Below, piece after piece: positions 21,331-33,600 of a stretch of 64,000 bases of DNA (position 1 is its first letter; the number at the start of each line of letters is the position of its first letter). The notes beneath the pieces are model-generated. The model saw nothing but the letters and a program-made list of their open reading frames with translations. It was not told where the DNA came from and made no database searches. The DNA is from Telmatactis stephensoni (lineage: Eukaryota; Cnidaria; Anthozoa; Actiniaria; Isophelliidae). The stretch lies in assembly GCA_029948255.1 (NCBI GenBank), contig JALIZF010001789.1:434001-498000 (forward strand), written 5' to 3'. The position numbers and the translations under genes are program-made.

Positions 21331-23441
21331 AAGACCGCCTGAGGTTCTTTGCTCTAACTATACATTTTTCTATGTTGATTTTGTTATTACTGGGTACGTA
21401 GGTTTTAAGATTTAGCAAATGCATATATGATATCAAAGGGAGCGGAGAGGAAAAGGCATTTCAATAAACATCCTTCCTACTCATTTTAAGGCCATTTTTC
21501 CTTCACTAAATCTCATAATTGTTTTCCCTCCTCCTCCCAAACCGATTTTTCTGCCTCTTTTCTCCCTCCTCCCTACTTTTTGGGGGCTATTTCTCCCTCC
21601 TCCCTAAACCGTTCCTCTCCGCTCCAAAGGGGACACTACACACGCAAAAACTGATTAAAAAATGGCGTCGCGATGTAGTCACAGTAGTCTTGCAATGAAT
21701 GAACGTGATATATTCGTCATCTCACGCCTCATTCTCGCGTCGCCTCGTGTTTCCTAAATCTACCAATTACTTTTATTGGTCTTCAGATTAGTTATTGCCG
21801 TAATGTCCCAATTATACAAAACGATCACAGTTACAAGCAATGTAAACGTTATAATTGTCGTTAATTGCTCAGATTTCCTTGGAGTGAGATCGAAATCCTT
21901 ACGAATTAAAGTAGTTTTCCTTCAGATAGATTAATGTGACAGTGTTATGGAAGCGGTATCAGTGTGGGAAGTAAACCATATTCCCTGGTCTTTGGAATTT
22001 CCATGGAAATCAACAGTTCAAGTGAAAGCTTTAAAGTTTGTTTGTCTTAATGCCCATGGGATCTGGTGGTTAATGATAGCAAACAGCATACGAATTGGAA
22101 AGTATATAAATAAAATATGATCAACTTATAACAACCATTCAGATTAAAATAAAAAGGCAAAATTGAAGGCATACATTAACGAATTCACGAAAATGCCAGG
22201 TTTTATGAGTGGACGTCAATAAATTGAAACGGTACTTCAACGCTGATCTCCCAGGACGCTTAAAGAAGGGAAAAGGGAATGCAAGGAGTGGAAAGGAGGG
22301 AGAGGCTCTCCTTTCTTTACCCTCATCCTCCCCCGGGGGGGTACCTTTTAGGGGTCATTTTCAAAAATTCCGACGAGCATCCCCGTCCTCTTATATATAG
22401 GAGTCCCCCTCCCCCCCTCCCCCCCCTCCCCCGGCGTCCTCCCCCTCAATCACTTTATTCGTGTTTGTCTGGTTTCATTAATATTGGTCTCTAGTATAAA
22501 AGTGGCGGTCTTCAGTATAAAAATGGCAACCATCAAAGTCAACAAAATCAGATGGTCAACCAAGCGTGATTTGCTATATTTGTTGCCTTCTTTGGAAAAT
22601 ACATGTTTCCAAGTCGTTCCCTTGAAAGGTTTCTGTTAGAGTTAGAAGCATCAATATGTCTTTTTGATCGTACCATTAGGAGCAGTTAGAACTGGAGGCA
22701 ACACAAGTTTGGTTACGTTTTTTAAAGGTTTTCTTATAGCTTTTATATCGTGCTGTCGATAGTGTAGTAAGGCTTAACACCAGGTAAAAAGACTATTGTT
22801 AGGACAGCTGTATGTTAGATAACTTGTAGAGAGGTTTACCATCCGGCCGATTTTAAGATCAGAAAATGTTATACAATTCAATCACACGTAAAATGGATCA
22901 AACAAAGCTTTGCCCCTTAATATTACAAACTACTAGTTAAGTTACGCTATTAACAACCTCTCCAATGTGTATATAATTAAAATATGATTATATACATATA
23001 GTGGTATACATCCATCGCCAATTACGTCCAAATTCTTTGATATGAATAATAAGATAACATTTCTTCTAATGACCACTGGAAAATGAAACGAATGTACAAG
23101 CAAGTATTACAATGCATGAGAGTATCATGCCAACATATTACTGAATCAAAAATGCACTTAAGCGAAATGCAAATATGTGATACACACAGACGACAATTAC
23201 TTAAGACAATCTTTGATCGAGGCCCAATTTTTCACTGGTAGTCTACAATATGACATTTTTCAAACCGTATCAAACCAATGGGCATCAGCCAAATCCACAT
23301 CAGCCAATTAGTTTCGTGCACGTTAATTCTGATGGTCGTATATTCGAGCAGATCAGTGTTGCGATGAATTTAGAGCTTATACTCGGTAATTGAAGAAGCT
23401 CATATTGCTCTTATATCAGTACATTCCTTTTAATCGAAGAT
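21331..23441. other. Remnant intron of copy 2 and upstream region of copy 3
   Basis: The first part (to about 22255) aligns with the intron of copy 3 (for example TGCCAGGTTTTATGAGTGGACGTCAA). It then switches to GC-rich CCCTCC tracts (22280-22445) and to the duplicated upstream block (from about 22450) that leads into copy 3. The junction near 22255-22450 marks where exon 2 of copy 2 was lost. Confidence 0.6.
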
Positions 23442-26245
23442 ATGTCGAAGCAAAGTTTAGCTGATCTTATTATCTATGGAGGAACCATTCGTTCCATGGA
23501 TGCTATCTGCCCAATTCCTGAGGCTATTGCAGTACAAGGAGAGAGGATTATGTCAGTAGGAAGTAAGGAACAAATCCTAAAGCTAGCAGGTGAAGATACG
23601 AAGATGGTAGAGCTCAAAGATAACCAGACACTTCTACCTGGTTTTATCGAGCCCCACCAACACGCCATCCAGTTAGCTTTGACCAGATGCAAGTACATCT
23701 CATGCAGCGCTTATTATTACCCAACATATACAGCAATTCAAACTCTCTTCCGAAACACCATTGCTGAAACGGACCCTGCAAGTGGCGAATGGTGTATATT
23801 CTTAGGATGGGATCCCGAGATGATCAAAGATCTCCCTAAACTCGACTTTGATGCTTTGGATGCTTTCACCACTGACATTCCACTGGTCGTTATTGGCCAA
23901 AGTGGACATACTGCCTGGTCAAACCGTAAAGCGTTCGAGGTAGCTGGGATTCCTGAAGATGTTCCCAACCCCAAAGGAGGAACGTTTGTCCGTGATCCAC
24001 CAGAGACTGGCAAGCTGACTGGCCAGATGCTTGAAGCACCGGCGATATTCATGGTTGTTAACAAAGCTCCCGAACCATCTTTGGAAGACATCGCCATTGC
24101 CTTGGAAGAGCAGTGGCAAGAGTATTCCAATGCTGGTTTTACAACAGTTACCGAATTGGCGTACATGCCAGATGAAGAGGTAGACAATCTGGTCCAACAA
24201 AAATCCCGTCGTCCTGACTGTCCAATTCGTTTGGGTCTTTACACGCTCGACACTGGAGACGAACCGATAGAACCCGGCCAAGCTAAAGTATGCTGCCTTA
24301 GTAGTTCGTGCATAAAGAAAGCAACCAAATGTGCTTGCAAGATTAAACCAAATGATAAGCTCTGGATTGCTGGAATCAAGATCATTGGTGATGGATCTCC
24401 TCATTGTGGAACTGCCGCGGTTCGTGAAGAATACCTGAGTAACGATCTGACAGAAACACTTGGATTTCCACCCTCTCCTAATAATGGAAAGCTGAATTAT
24501 GAAAGAGATTATTTGTTGGGAAGGGTGAAGTACTATCACGAACAAGGAAAGCAAGTGGCCATCCACACTCACGGTGAGAGAGCCATTGAACAGGCTTTGA
24601 GCGTCTTGCAAGAGGTAAGAGAGAGGTTCTTGTGTTCTAACTCCACATTTTGCAAGCTAGGGCTACAGAGGTTGATGTGTTATTAATAGGTAGATTCTAC
24701 AATTTAGCATCATATCGTGATGCGTCGATCGCATTTGCTAAATCTACCAATTACTTTTATAGATCTTTAGATTAGTAACTGATGTAATGTCGCAGTTGCA
24801 GTTATACATATAATGATCGATCAGAGTAATAATCAGTCATCCGAAGCAATATAAACTTAATTTCCGTTCTACTACTTCGTATACTTCTATTCTCCTGCGA
24901 GTGAGAAATCCTTGTGAAAGTAGTTTTTCTTGATAGATTAGTGTGGATATGCGACAGTGTTATGTATTAGTGAAAACTATTTTTAGGAGTGAAGTCATCG
25001 AAGTATCGAAGGGTTTCAATGTGGGAGGTAAACATATTCCCTGGTCTTTTGAATTTCCATGGAAATCAACAGTTCAAGTGGAAGGTCTTATTTTTTGTTG
25101 TCTTCAGTGATGCCAATGGGATATGGTGGTTAGTGATAGCAAACAGGATACGAAAAGCATACAAAAAAGGAGGTCCTCATGACAACCTGCCATGCATTTT
25201 ATTAAATTGAAGGCATTCATACAGCAACAAATTATATTCACAAAAACGGCAGGTTTTATGAGTGGACGTCAACAAATTGAAAAATATACTTCTTCTCTTT
25301 AGGCGATTGAAAACCACACACGTAGAAAGTATATAAAGAAAAGTAGTTTAGTGTCGACAGGTCTTCCAGCACAAATTAAGAAGATCTCCCAGAAAGCTTA
25401 CAGGGCGTACTTTACCCTCTCCCTTGTCAATCAGTGCTTCGTTTTAACGGTATTCAAATCTAGTTTATTAATAAAGTTGCACAGAATGGAGAGAAGACGA
25501 AACAAGTGTGGAGGTTTTTGGGAGGAAAGGTGAAGGAAAGGGGCCCTTTTTTCTCTTCCCTTCCCCTCCCCTCACTCTGTCCTTCCCACAAGCGCCGGCT
25601 ACGCAGGTTACTAACCAACTAATTTGGCTGTACTTGCTTCTTAAAATAAATTTTCTATATTCTCAATAGGTTGAGCTTGCTGCTCCAAACAAGGATCTTC
25701 GCCATCGTGTTGAACATCTTGGTCTTGGCGAAGAGCAGCACGTCATACAAGCAGCCAAAATCAATGTCTCCATGTCCTTCTTTGTACAACATTTGTACTT
25801 TTATGGAACGACCTACACCGAATTCATCTTCGGTCCCGAACGTACAAATCGTTGGGCCCCATTGAGTTTGGCTGTCAAGCACAACATCCTTTGGACCATC
25901 CATCAGGACCACCCCACCTTTCCAGGACCACCAGATCCCATGGCTAATCTGATGACTGCCGTGACTCGAACAGAGAGGTACAAACCTGACAAGGTCTATG
26001 GACCAGAATACTGCATCAAGATGGAAGAAGCCTTGAAAGGCTACACTATCAACGCTGCTAGACAGATCCACCAAGAAGACGAACTTGGCAGCCTGACGGT
26101 TGGCAAACGAGCAGATTTGGTGATCTTGAGTGAGGATCCAGTGAAAGTGTCTGAAGAGGACCCGTTTAAGATTGTTGACATCAACGTCATTGATACGTAT
26201 CTGAATGGTCGCAGCAATTCCACACCTGAGAAGGAAGATGATTAG
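23442..26245 (+). CDS. YtcJ-like amidohydrolase, copy 3
   Basis: Exons 23442-24614 and 25670-26245 (GT-AG, phase 0) give a 582 aa protein of the same metal-dependent amidohydrolase family as copy 1. All motifs are present: LLPGFIEPHQHA, IGQSGHTAWSNRKA, IIGDGSPHCGTAA, VAIHTHGERAIEQAL, RHRVEHLGL and GKRADLVILSEDP. Relative to copy 1 it has a different N terminus (MSKQS), an extra residue in RDPPETGKL, and Leu for His in the Cys-rich segment (KVCCLSSSCIKK). Its intron (about 1.06 kb) lacks the MITE seen in copy 1. It is open and apparently functional. The substrate is unknown, and a cytosolic location is inferred from the absence of a signal peptide. Confidence 0.92.
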
Positions 26246-26286
26246 AAAATAGTCTATCAGTAGAAAGTCTATCGGGCTTTATACAA

Positions 26287-26350
26287 GAATTGGTATATTA
26301 TTACGCGCACTCTGATTCGTCGAGAACCGTGTGTAATTACAGTACATAAA
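26287..26350. repeat. Dispersed repeat with CTGATTCGTCGAGAACCG core, copy 2
   Basis: A shorter relative of the block at 18269-18372, again just downstream of an amidohydrolase stop. It therefore probably belonged to the duplicated unit. Confidence 0.55.
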
Positions 26351-26687
26351 ACTAAAAACTATCATCAGAGCAATGAGGAGGGGGTGAGCCAAGGGCCAGC
26401 CAGCCAGGAACAGAAGTAAGGGAAAAAATGAAGCCATCAGTTAATCATTACGTACCCCTATCGATTTAGTTAATTATTTGAAGATTCATGTTAATTTACC
26501 CACAGGGAGCACAAACAATGTTTTTGAGCAAGATTTGTACGGCAATGTTAGGAGTTACTGCAGAAATATAAGATAAACTTTTATCTGAACAAATAATTAG
26601 GTCAATTAGAGAAAATGTCAGGGTTTTTTCTACCTTTATTGCGGATCGGTTTTCTATTAGATTAAAATTTCGAAACTGTAGTAGTAA

Positions 26688-26768
<81 letters not shown>

Positions 26769-28583
26769 TATGTAGAATTTTTTTTTCCTGTTATGCAGAT
26801 AGGTTACGTGATACGCCCTATCTTGCTTCTATCTAGCATCCATACGTTTGTAGTGCTATAATAATAATAATAATAATGGTTTATTTACAGCTTTCCAATT
26901 TTGGAATTGGCTCTTCATCTGTAAGACATTATACATAAATCTGTACTCATAGTCAAAATATCAGATGTTTTTTCCCTCAGATACAAATTTTGAAACTGTA
27001 GTAGTAAATTCATAAATCTGTACTCATAGTTAAAATATCATTCATTTGCACTTATGATTTTAATGCTATTTTCACCATTTGAAATTAACTGATGCGATCA
27101 AGGCTGATATCAAATTTTTAAAATTCCGATTGAGTTACCATGTGACGTAGATGACGTCATAGCCGTCAGGTGTCTATTGCATTGATGACAAACTTTGCTC
27201 AGTCATTATTACTGAACTGTTTTCTGCAATTATTGTGCTCCCTGAGGCAGTAACTTTGGAATTTTTCTGACATTTCATCATCTCATCATAGATCTGTTGG
27301 ATATTATTTCATAGTCGGTAGACGCAAAAAATAGACTGCATAGACAGAAATTACAAAAAAAATGATTGCTGAATAGCCTAGCTTTCTTCTCAAGGTTGCC
27401 AATTCGACGTTATCAGACGTTAGGCTCGCTCGCTTCAATGCAAAAACGAAGATTTTAACAATAGAAATTTTTAGTGAGAAAATAGCAAATCTCAAAGAGA
27501 TGGTATATCGTTAAATTCAAACTCAAAGAATACAGAATACTTTGTTGTAAGCCTTTCAATGGCCCGTCATGAAATAAAGGTGCTAGCGCTTTAGGAAACT
27601 GGACAGATCATTGATCAGTAATTGTGAATAGATTAATATCTTTAATAAAAGGGAGTAAAAAAAATCATTATACCTTTATAATGTTTGTGTTCTAAATCGT
27701 ACATTGGGTATCCAGGGTATCTCAATCGCAGAAATGGCTAGTATACTACATTATTATGAATACTGAAAGGAGTAGATAAACGGTGCAAGTATAATTAACA
27801 TGAATAAATATGTCTTTAATCGTCGAATAGAATTGATTGCTTATAAACAGAATTGCCATACAAACATGATAATCTCGCTAGCAAATTACTGTCGAAGAAA
27901 TGAACGAATGAATCGAAATGACGATCAGAAAACATTTATTCTTAAAGTTGTTTGATTGGCACTTAGCATCAGTGAAAGCAGATAATAGTTGAATGGATGG
28001 CATGAATGAAAGATGGCTGGATGGATTGATGAATGAATGAATGAATGAATGAGTGAATGGATGAATGAATGAACGAGTGAATGGATGGATGGACTATTTT
28101 TATGAAAATAGTTTTCTGTTATGATTTTTTTCCCCCTCATTTACCATTATTTTGTCTCCACGATTAGTAGGGCACCTGTGCCTGGCTAGAAGATAGAGAC
28201 TACAATAAAGTTATTATTATTATTATTATGGATAAGTGATTGATCGGTGAAGAAAACAGCTAGCCTCTTGAGTCAGGATAAGAAGTCTTGACAATCTCAA
28301 ATCGCCGTTCTCCTACGTGAAGTCCGGAGCGGGGAGGGAGGGGTGGGGCGTACTCATACATTTTGGATGGGGATGATACAGTCAGATGCGCGTACTTTTA
28401 CGGAAATCGATAATTTTTAGGATCTCAAATGAACAACAAGCCGCACCGTTGGAAAATTTTAAAAATTCTTATGAATATTACAGAACTCAAGCCAACGGCA
28501 ACTTGAAGAAATCTTGTCTTTTATCGGTATCTAGAGGTAAAAACATCGAGCCATGCGCATATTTTGGTTACTTTTTAGGGTTG
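26351..28583. other. Gene-free spacer with microsatellites
   Basis: It holds a (TAA)n array at 26690-26770, a shorter one near 26862, and (GAAT)n/(GGAT)n at about 28020-28095. A short segment (AATTTTGAAACTGTAGTAGTAAATT) is repeated near 26667 and 26988. I see no supportable coding sequence. Confidence 0.5.
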
Positions 28584-29908
28584 AAATATGGTCGTCCGAA
28601 CGTTTCAAAATTCGCTAAATCAAATTCGTTGTCGCTAAAACTAGATTCGCTGTCGCTAAATGGAATTCGTTGTCGCTAAATGGAATTCGTTGTCGCTAAT
28701 AACTGTAATCGCTGTCGCTAAATCGAATTCGTTGTCGCTAAAACTAGATTCGCTGTCGCTAAATTATAACTGTAATCGCTGTCGCTAAAAAGCAATTCGC
28801 TGTCGCCAAAAAAGCAATTTGTTGTCGCTAAATTGAATTCGTTGTCGCTGTATTGTAATCGCTGCCGCTAAAAAGCAATTCATTATTCGTTCTTGCTCGC
28901 TGGAATCAAATATTCGTTGTCGCTAGTTTGCACGCTAAAATTTAGGGGCGCTAAAATTCACGAAGTAGGGGAGGGCAAATGAAATGGTTTTTCAGTGCTT
29001 TCCCGAGGAAAGACTCAGCGACAGCCAAAATCATTAAGTCTTATGTCATTGACAGCATGATAAGTCGTCTTCAGTGTGCAAGTGATACCGCAAATCAACA
29101 GTGATCAGTGCATCGATCAACAAGTAACTATGCTGCCTTGTCGTTTTTATATCAGCACTTGTTGGCTTTTCTTGAAAGATGGCAGAATCGTGTTTGTAGA
29201 ACAAATCACTGTTGTAATGTTTCGTCTATTGTAAATAATTGTATTGCCTCTGACAAAGAAGAAAATGGAACCGTGGGAAGGCCACAAATACCACAAATAC
29301 TGAATATCAGTGGCGAACAGATCGAAATATTTGCTTTACTTGGGATGCAATTTCTGCTAAGTTGTGTGTCTCTAGATCAACGTTATGGCGTAGATGTCAA
29401 GAATTCAACCGATTCAACCGATGAATAAATCCGTTTGTGGCCGCCATGTTTACGCTCTTTAACAAAGGAAGGCCAAGAAAGAGAAATTGTCTTGTTTCTA
29501 GGCTTCCTCGGGAAAGCACTGAAAAACCATTTCATTTGCCCTCCCCTATATCGTGAATTTTAGCGCCCCTAAATTTTAGCGTGCAAACTAGCGACAATGA
29601 ATATTTGATTCCAGCGAGCAAGAACGAATAATGAATTGCTTTTTAGCGGCAGCGATTACAATACAGCGACAACGAATTCAATTTAGCGACAACAAATTGC
29701 TTTTTTGGCGACAGCGAATTGCTTTTTAGCGACAGCGATTACAGTTATAATTTAGCGACAGCGAATCTAGTTTTAGCGACAACGAATTCGATTTAGCGAC
29801 AGCGATTACAGTTATTAGCGACAACGAATTCCATTTAGCGACAGCGAATCTAGTTTTAGCGACAACGAATTTGATTTAGCGAATTTTGAAACGTTCGGAC
29901 GACCATAT
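28584..29908. mobile_element. 1.3 kb fold-back element with internal tandem subrepeats
   Basis: The ends TATGGTCGTCCGAACGTTTC and its complement are flanked by TTGAAA on both sides (likely 6-bp target duplication). Each arm (about 28590-29030 and 29495-29905) contains many diverged copies of a unit like ATTCG(C/T)TGTCGCTAAA. The inner arm sequence CAGTGCTTTCCCGAGGAAAG is also mirrored. The loop (29031-29494) holds a weak 106-codon frame with GRPQIPQILNISGEQIEIF, possibly a relic of an integrase-type transposon protein. Superfamily unknown. Confidence 0.75.
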
Positions 29909-30680
29909 TGAAAATCTAAATTCCCGACGATCATCTCGGTCCAAAATATTACAGGAGTCCCCCCACCCCCTCCCTCCACTCCCCCAGACGTAAAGTCACT
30001 TACATAAATCAAAATTGGAAATATTTAATCAGAAATACTGCAGTGTAATCAACATTTTTTCAGTTTACGACAACATGGCTCAAACGTGAATAAACAACTT
30101 CGAATTTTCTATTCAATCGCTGCTGAGTCAGGTACGCGTGGGTCACGCACACTTACGGTGACGTCACATCACTAAGGAATGCTTGTAAACATTGCGGACC
30201 ATTGACCACAATTATGACCAAAAAATTGAATATTTACGCTTTTGAAACCTTCACAAATACTCATTAAACTAACAAAATATATCGGTTACTATACCTCTTC
30301 AGTTTTTAAGCTTTCAAAAGCTTTCTTGATAACCAACGAGTTCTTTTGAGTTGTAAAAGTACTGTTCTAATTCGACTAATTCAATTGTAAATGTTACGAC
30401 TATAACTGGTTCCTAGCTAGACATGCAATCAGTCTAAATTTACACATGAAAAACTCACATCTTTTCAATGTTTTCTAGCTTTATTTTATTCTCGTGGAAA
30501 CCAAATTATTTCATAGTAGTCAACAAATTGACACATTAATTACGCTCGGATATAGGGCACTCAATAAGTTGTCGAGATGTATTTATATTCAACTTGAATA
30601 ATTTTTGACATAATTGCGTGACGTCAATCAATTAGGTATTTATTCCGAGCGAACAGCGATTTGAGCTTAGTTCGCTCACA
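29909..30680. promoter_or_regulatory. Upstream region of the kelch-b561 gene
   Basis: No coding sequence is visible. It would contain the promoter and 5' untranslated region of the gene starting at 30681. Two GTGACGTCA-type sites (near 30158 and 30621) could bind CREB/ATF-like factors, but this is only motif resemblance. Confidence 0.35.
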
Positions 30681-33600
30681 ATGCAGTACTTGGAAGCATT
30701 CCTCGTGATACTTCTCTTCCACGGCGCTTTTGCCAAGTTAAAATGGGTGAAATTAGAATCAAATTCGACGCTGCCTCCCGGTCGGCGAGACTCCTCTATC
30801 GGCTACGATGCCACCAGAAATCGAATCGTAATCTACGGAGGTCGAGGCAGCAAAGTGCTAGATGACACTTGGATCTTTGATATCAACTCGAAAACTTGGT
30901 CAAAGGTGCCTGACACAAAGGACAAAGATGGCAACGTTATCCCTGAAAATCGTTTTAGTATGGTCTTTGGAAGCCAAAACAACTATTTCTACGTTTCGAC
31001 CGGCGAAGGCAAAAGCGGCAGCAAGCGGGTCTTTTATGATGATGTCGCGCGCTTCAATTTTACGTCTCAAAAGTGGGAAAAACTCGAACCAACTACCTCT
31101 CTAAGACCCGAAAAGAGATACGGTAGTGGGGGAGGTGTCCATCCTGCGGGAAATGGTCTGTATGTATCGCATGGATTCTCTGGTCTTCGATATTCCAATA
31201 CGTTGAAGTTTACATTCCAAACTCAGAAATGGGAGATAAAGTTCGATGGCACAAACAGCTACAATCCAAGTTATCCTCATTCACGATGTCTTCATTCAGC
31301 GGTTATGTCAGAGCGGGATGAGATGGTCATGTATGGCGGATGTCTTGGGTAAGTGAAATTTAAAAAAAATTAAGTACACGTTGATTGATAACATATTTTA
31401 GTACTGTTTTTTTTATCGTTTTTATCAACAATTGGGATAATTGTAAAAGCAAGAGTACAGTCCCAAATATAATGGTGAAACAAAAAGGTCTCTATTTCCC
31501 ATAAAGACACGGCGAACGAGTTTTTTCAATCTCGATTTTTCACTACAAGAAATTTTCAATAGCGCGTGACACTTTGCGTGACAGTAGTCAAAGAACTTAA
31601 GTACTATTGTAATATTTCAAATGTGTATTACACGAACACATATTCTCGTATTAAATTTCGTTTGACTCTTATATTTATTTTTTCTGACTTCATTGATAAA
31701 TTCTGTTTGTTAAAGGAGTATGAAAGCTAACAACAAATACCCATGACAAATACAAATACCTAGTAATAATAAAGAACTACCTTGAAAATACCATTATGAT
31801 CTTGTAATTTAAAGCCTAAACGGTTCAATTTTCAAATCGAAATCTTTCTCAGAAAGTTTTATTTAGTTCTTTTTTCAAAATCCACTTATTTGTAATTCAT
31901 GATCTTATGAAAAGACAAACTTGTCAAAAGCTTGAAAGTCTAAAATTTAATAGAGGCAAATTGTTGCAAAAGAAATCTTATCGTCAATATTAAAAAATCC
32001 TATTTATTTTAAGTTTTAGTGCAGCTTCTGTAATTATCGTTATTTCTGTTTCAAAGCTAGAGTTTCACTCAATCGTCATTAATATTCCCAGCTGGTGTTT
32101 TGTTTAATTATGTGCGTAGTTTGAACTGCTTAGCATGCTGTCGTTCAAGAGTCGTTACTGAGGATGATTTCGTTGAGTTTTAGTATTTATTTTAATCAAA
32201 GGAAACTATTCATGGCTTTTGTAACAAGCTGAACATGCAAATACGTAGTCTTTCTTATATAGAAAGTGTCAGCTTTGGTTTGACACCAAAGGCGGCCTTT
32301 CTATGACATACATACATACATCGATGAAAAAGTGTTTTCGACAATTTTTTCTACTGTAATATTTTGTGATGAGAAACTAAATTCGACAAGATTTCATATG
32401 CCGACAAATGCATTTGTCAAGTCAGTGAAATTTCCTTGTGTACACGAGCAAAACCCAGGGCCTAGCATAAGCAGGTGTCAATGCGAGTGAGAGAGAGTTT
32501 GAAACAAAAGAGCAAAAGGAAGAGAATTTATTTAAAAAAGAATACTTTAAATGATAAAGTATATGAAAGAAAATATATAACAGAGCGAAGATAACTCTTT
32601 TGTGCATATAGGAAGATAAAAATAAGTAGTTGTAAAAGCAAGAAAAATAATATTGACTGAATAAAGATCTATACACAGGAAAGAATGAGCTTTTATCTGG
32701 TATTCAGTAAAACATTAATAATAACCATATCTGGAAAGAGCATATTAAAATTAACAAAACATTGAAGTTTGAAAGAAATGAATTCAAAACTCAAGCTAGA
32801 GAATATGAATTTTTGAAAAGTGCGAATTTCGTAAGAAAAGCTTTGCTGCGCTGGTAGGCATCTTTTGCTTACAACGAATGTTCTCACAAAATTTCGATTT
32901 TTGAAATTCATGTATTCGTGAGTTTTGAGCTTCTTTCAAACTTCACAGTTTTACTTATTTCGACGTGTTCTTTCCAATATGGTAATTTTTATTCTGTCCT
33001 GTCACTTTTGGAATTGCATGATAAAAGCTCATTCTAGACGGGAAGCATATGACATCATCCATTGAGCTGGAAAAGGGAACTCAAGTCAACGAATTCGAAA
33101 GAAAAAAAAACAAACAAACAAACAAAACAAAGCCACAGGGAATATAAAACAACGTTAGCTAAAAACAGCTATGACAGATCTGAAAAAAAATATAAGGCTA
33201 AACGGTTGGAAATACTTTTGAAATGTGCTAGAAAAGAAACTGGCGGTCGACAAAGAAAAAAGGCTAATAAAAGTGTGGCGGGAGGGAAATAAAATTATCC
33301 TAATTAAAAATAGCTATGACAGTTTGGAAAATTTTAAACAAAACATGTAGAGGAGAGAAAAAATATGCATATTTAACAATAAGGAACAAAGCAGAATTGA
33401 TCATTTAATTGACTTGCTATTCAAACAACAAAGACAGCATCGCCAAACAACCAAGTTCCATTCGGCTTTTCTTTTCCTGGCAAAACATGCCAGTAATAAT
33501 AGAATTACTTTTCACAGAAAAAAATTGTTACTTATAAGAAAAGATTAAAATATATAGGAACGGAAATCAAGAAAAAGATACTTAAAAATCTAATCTGGTT

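Noticed and set aside
29108..29428. Independent gene in the loop of the fold-back element
   Set aside because: Short, without downstream catalytic domain or splice continuation; kept only as a possible transposon relic.
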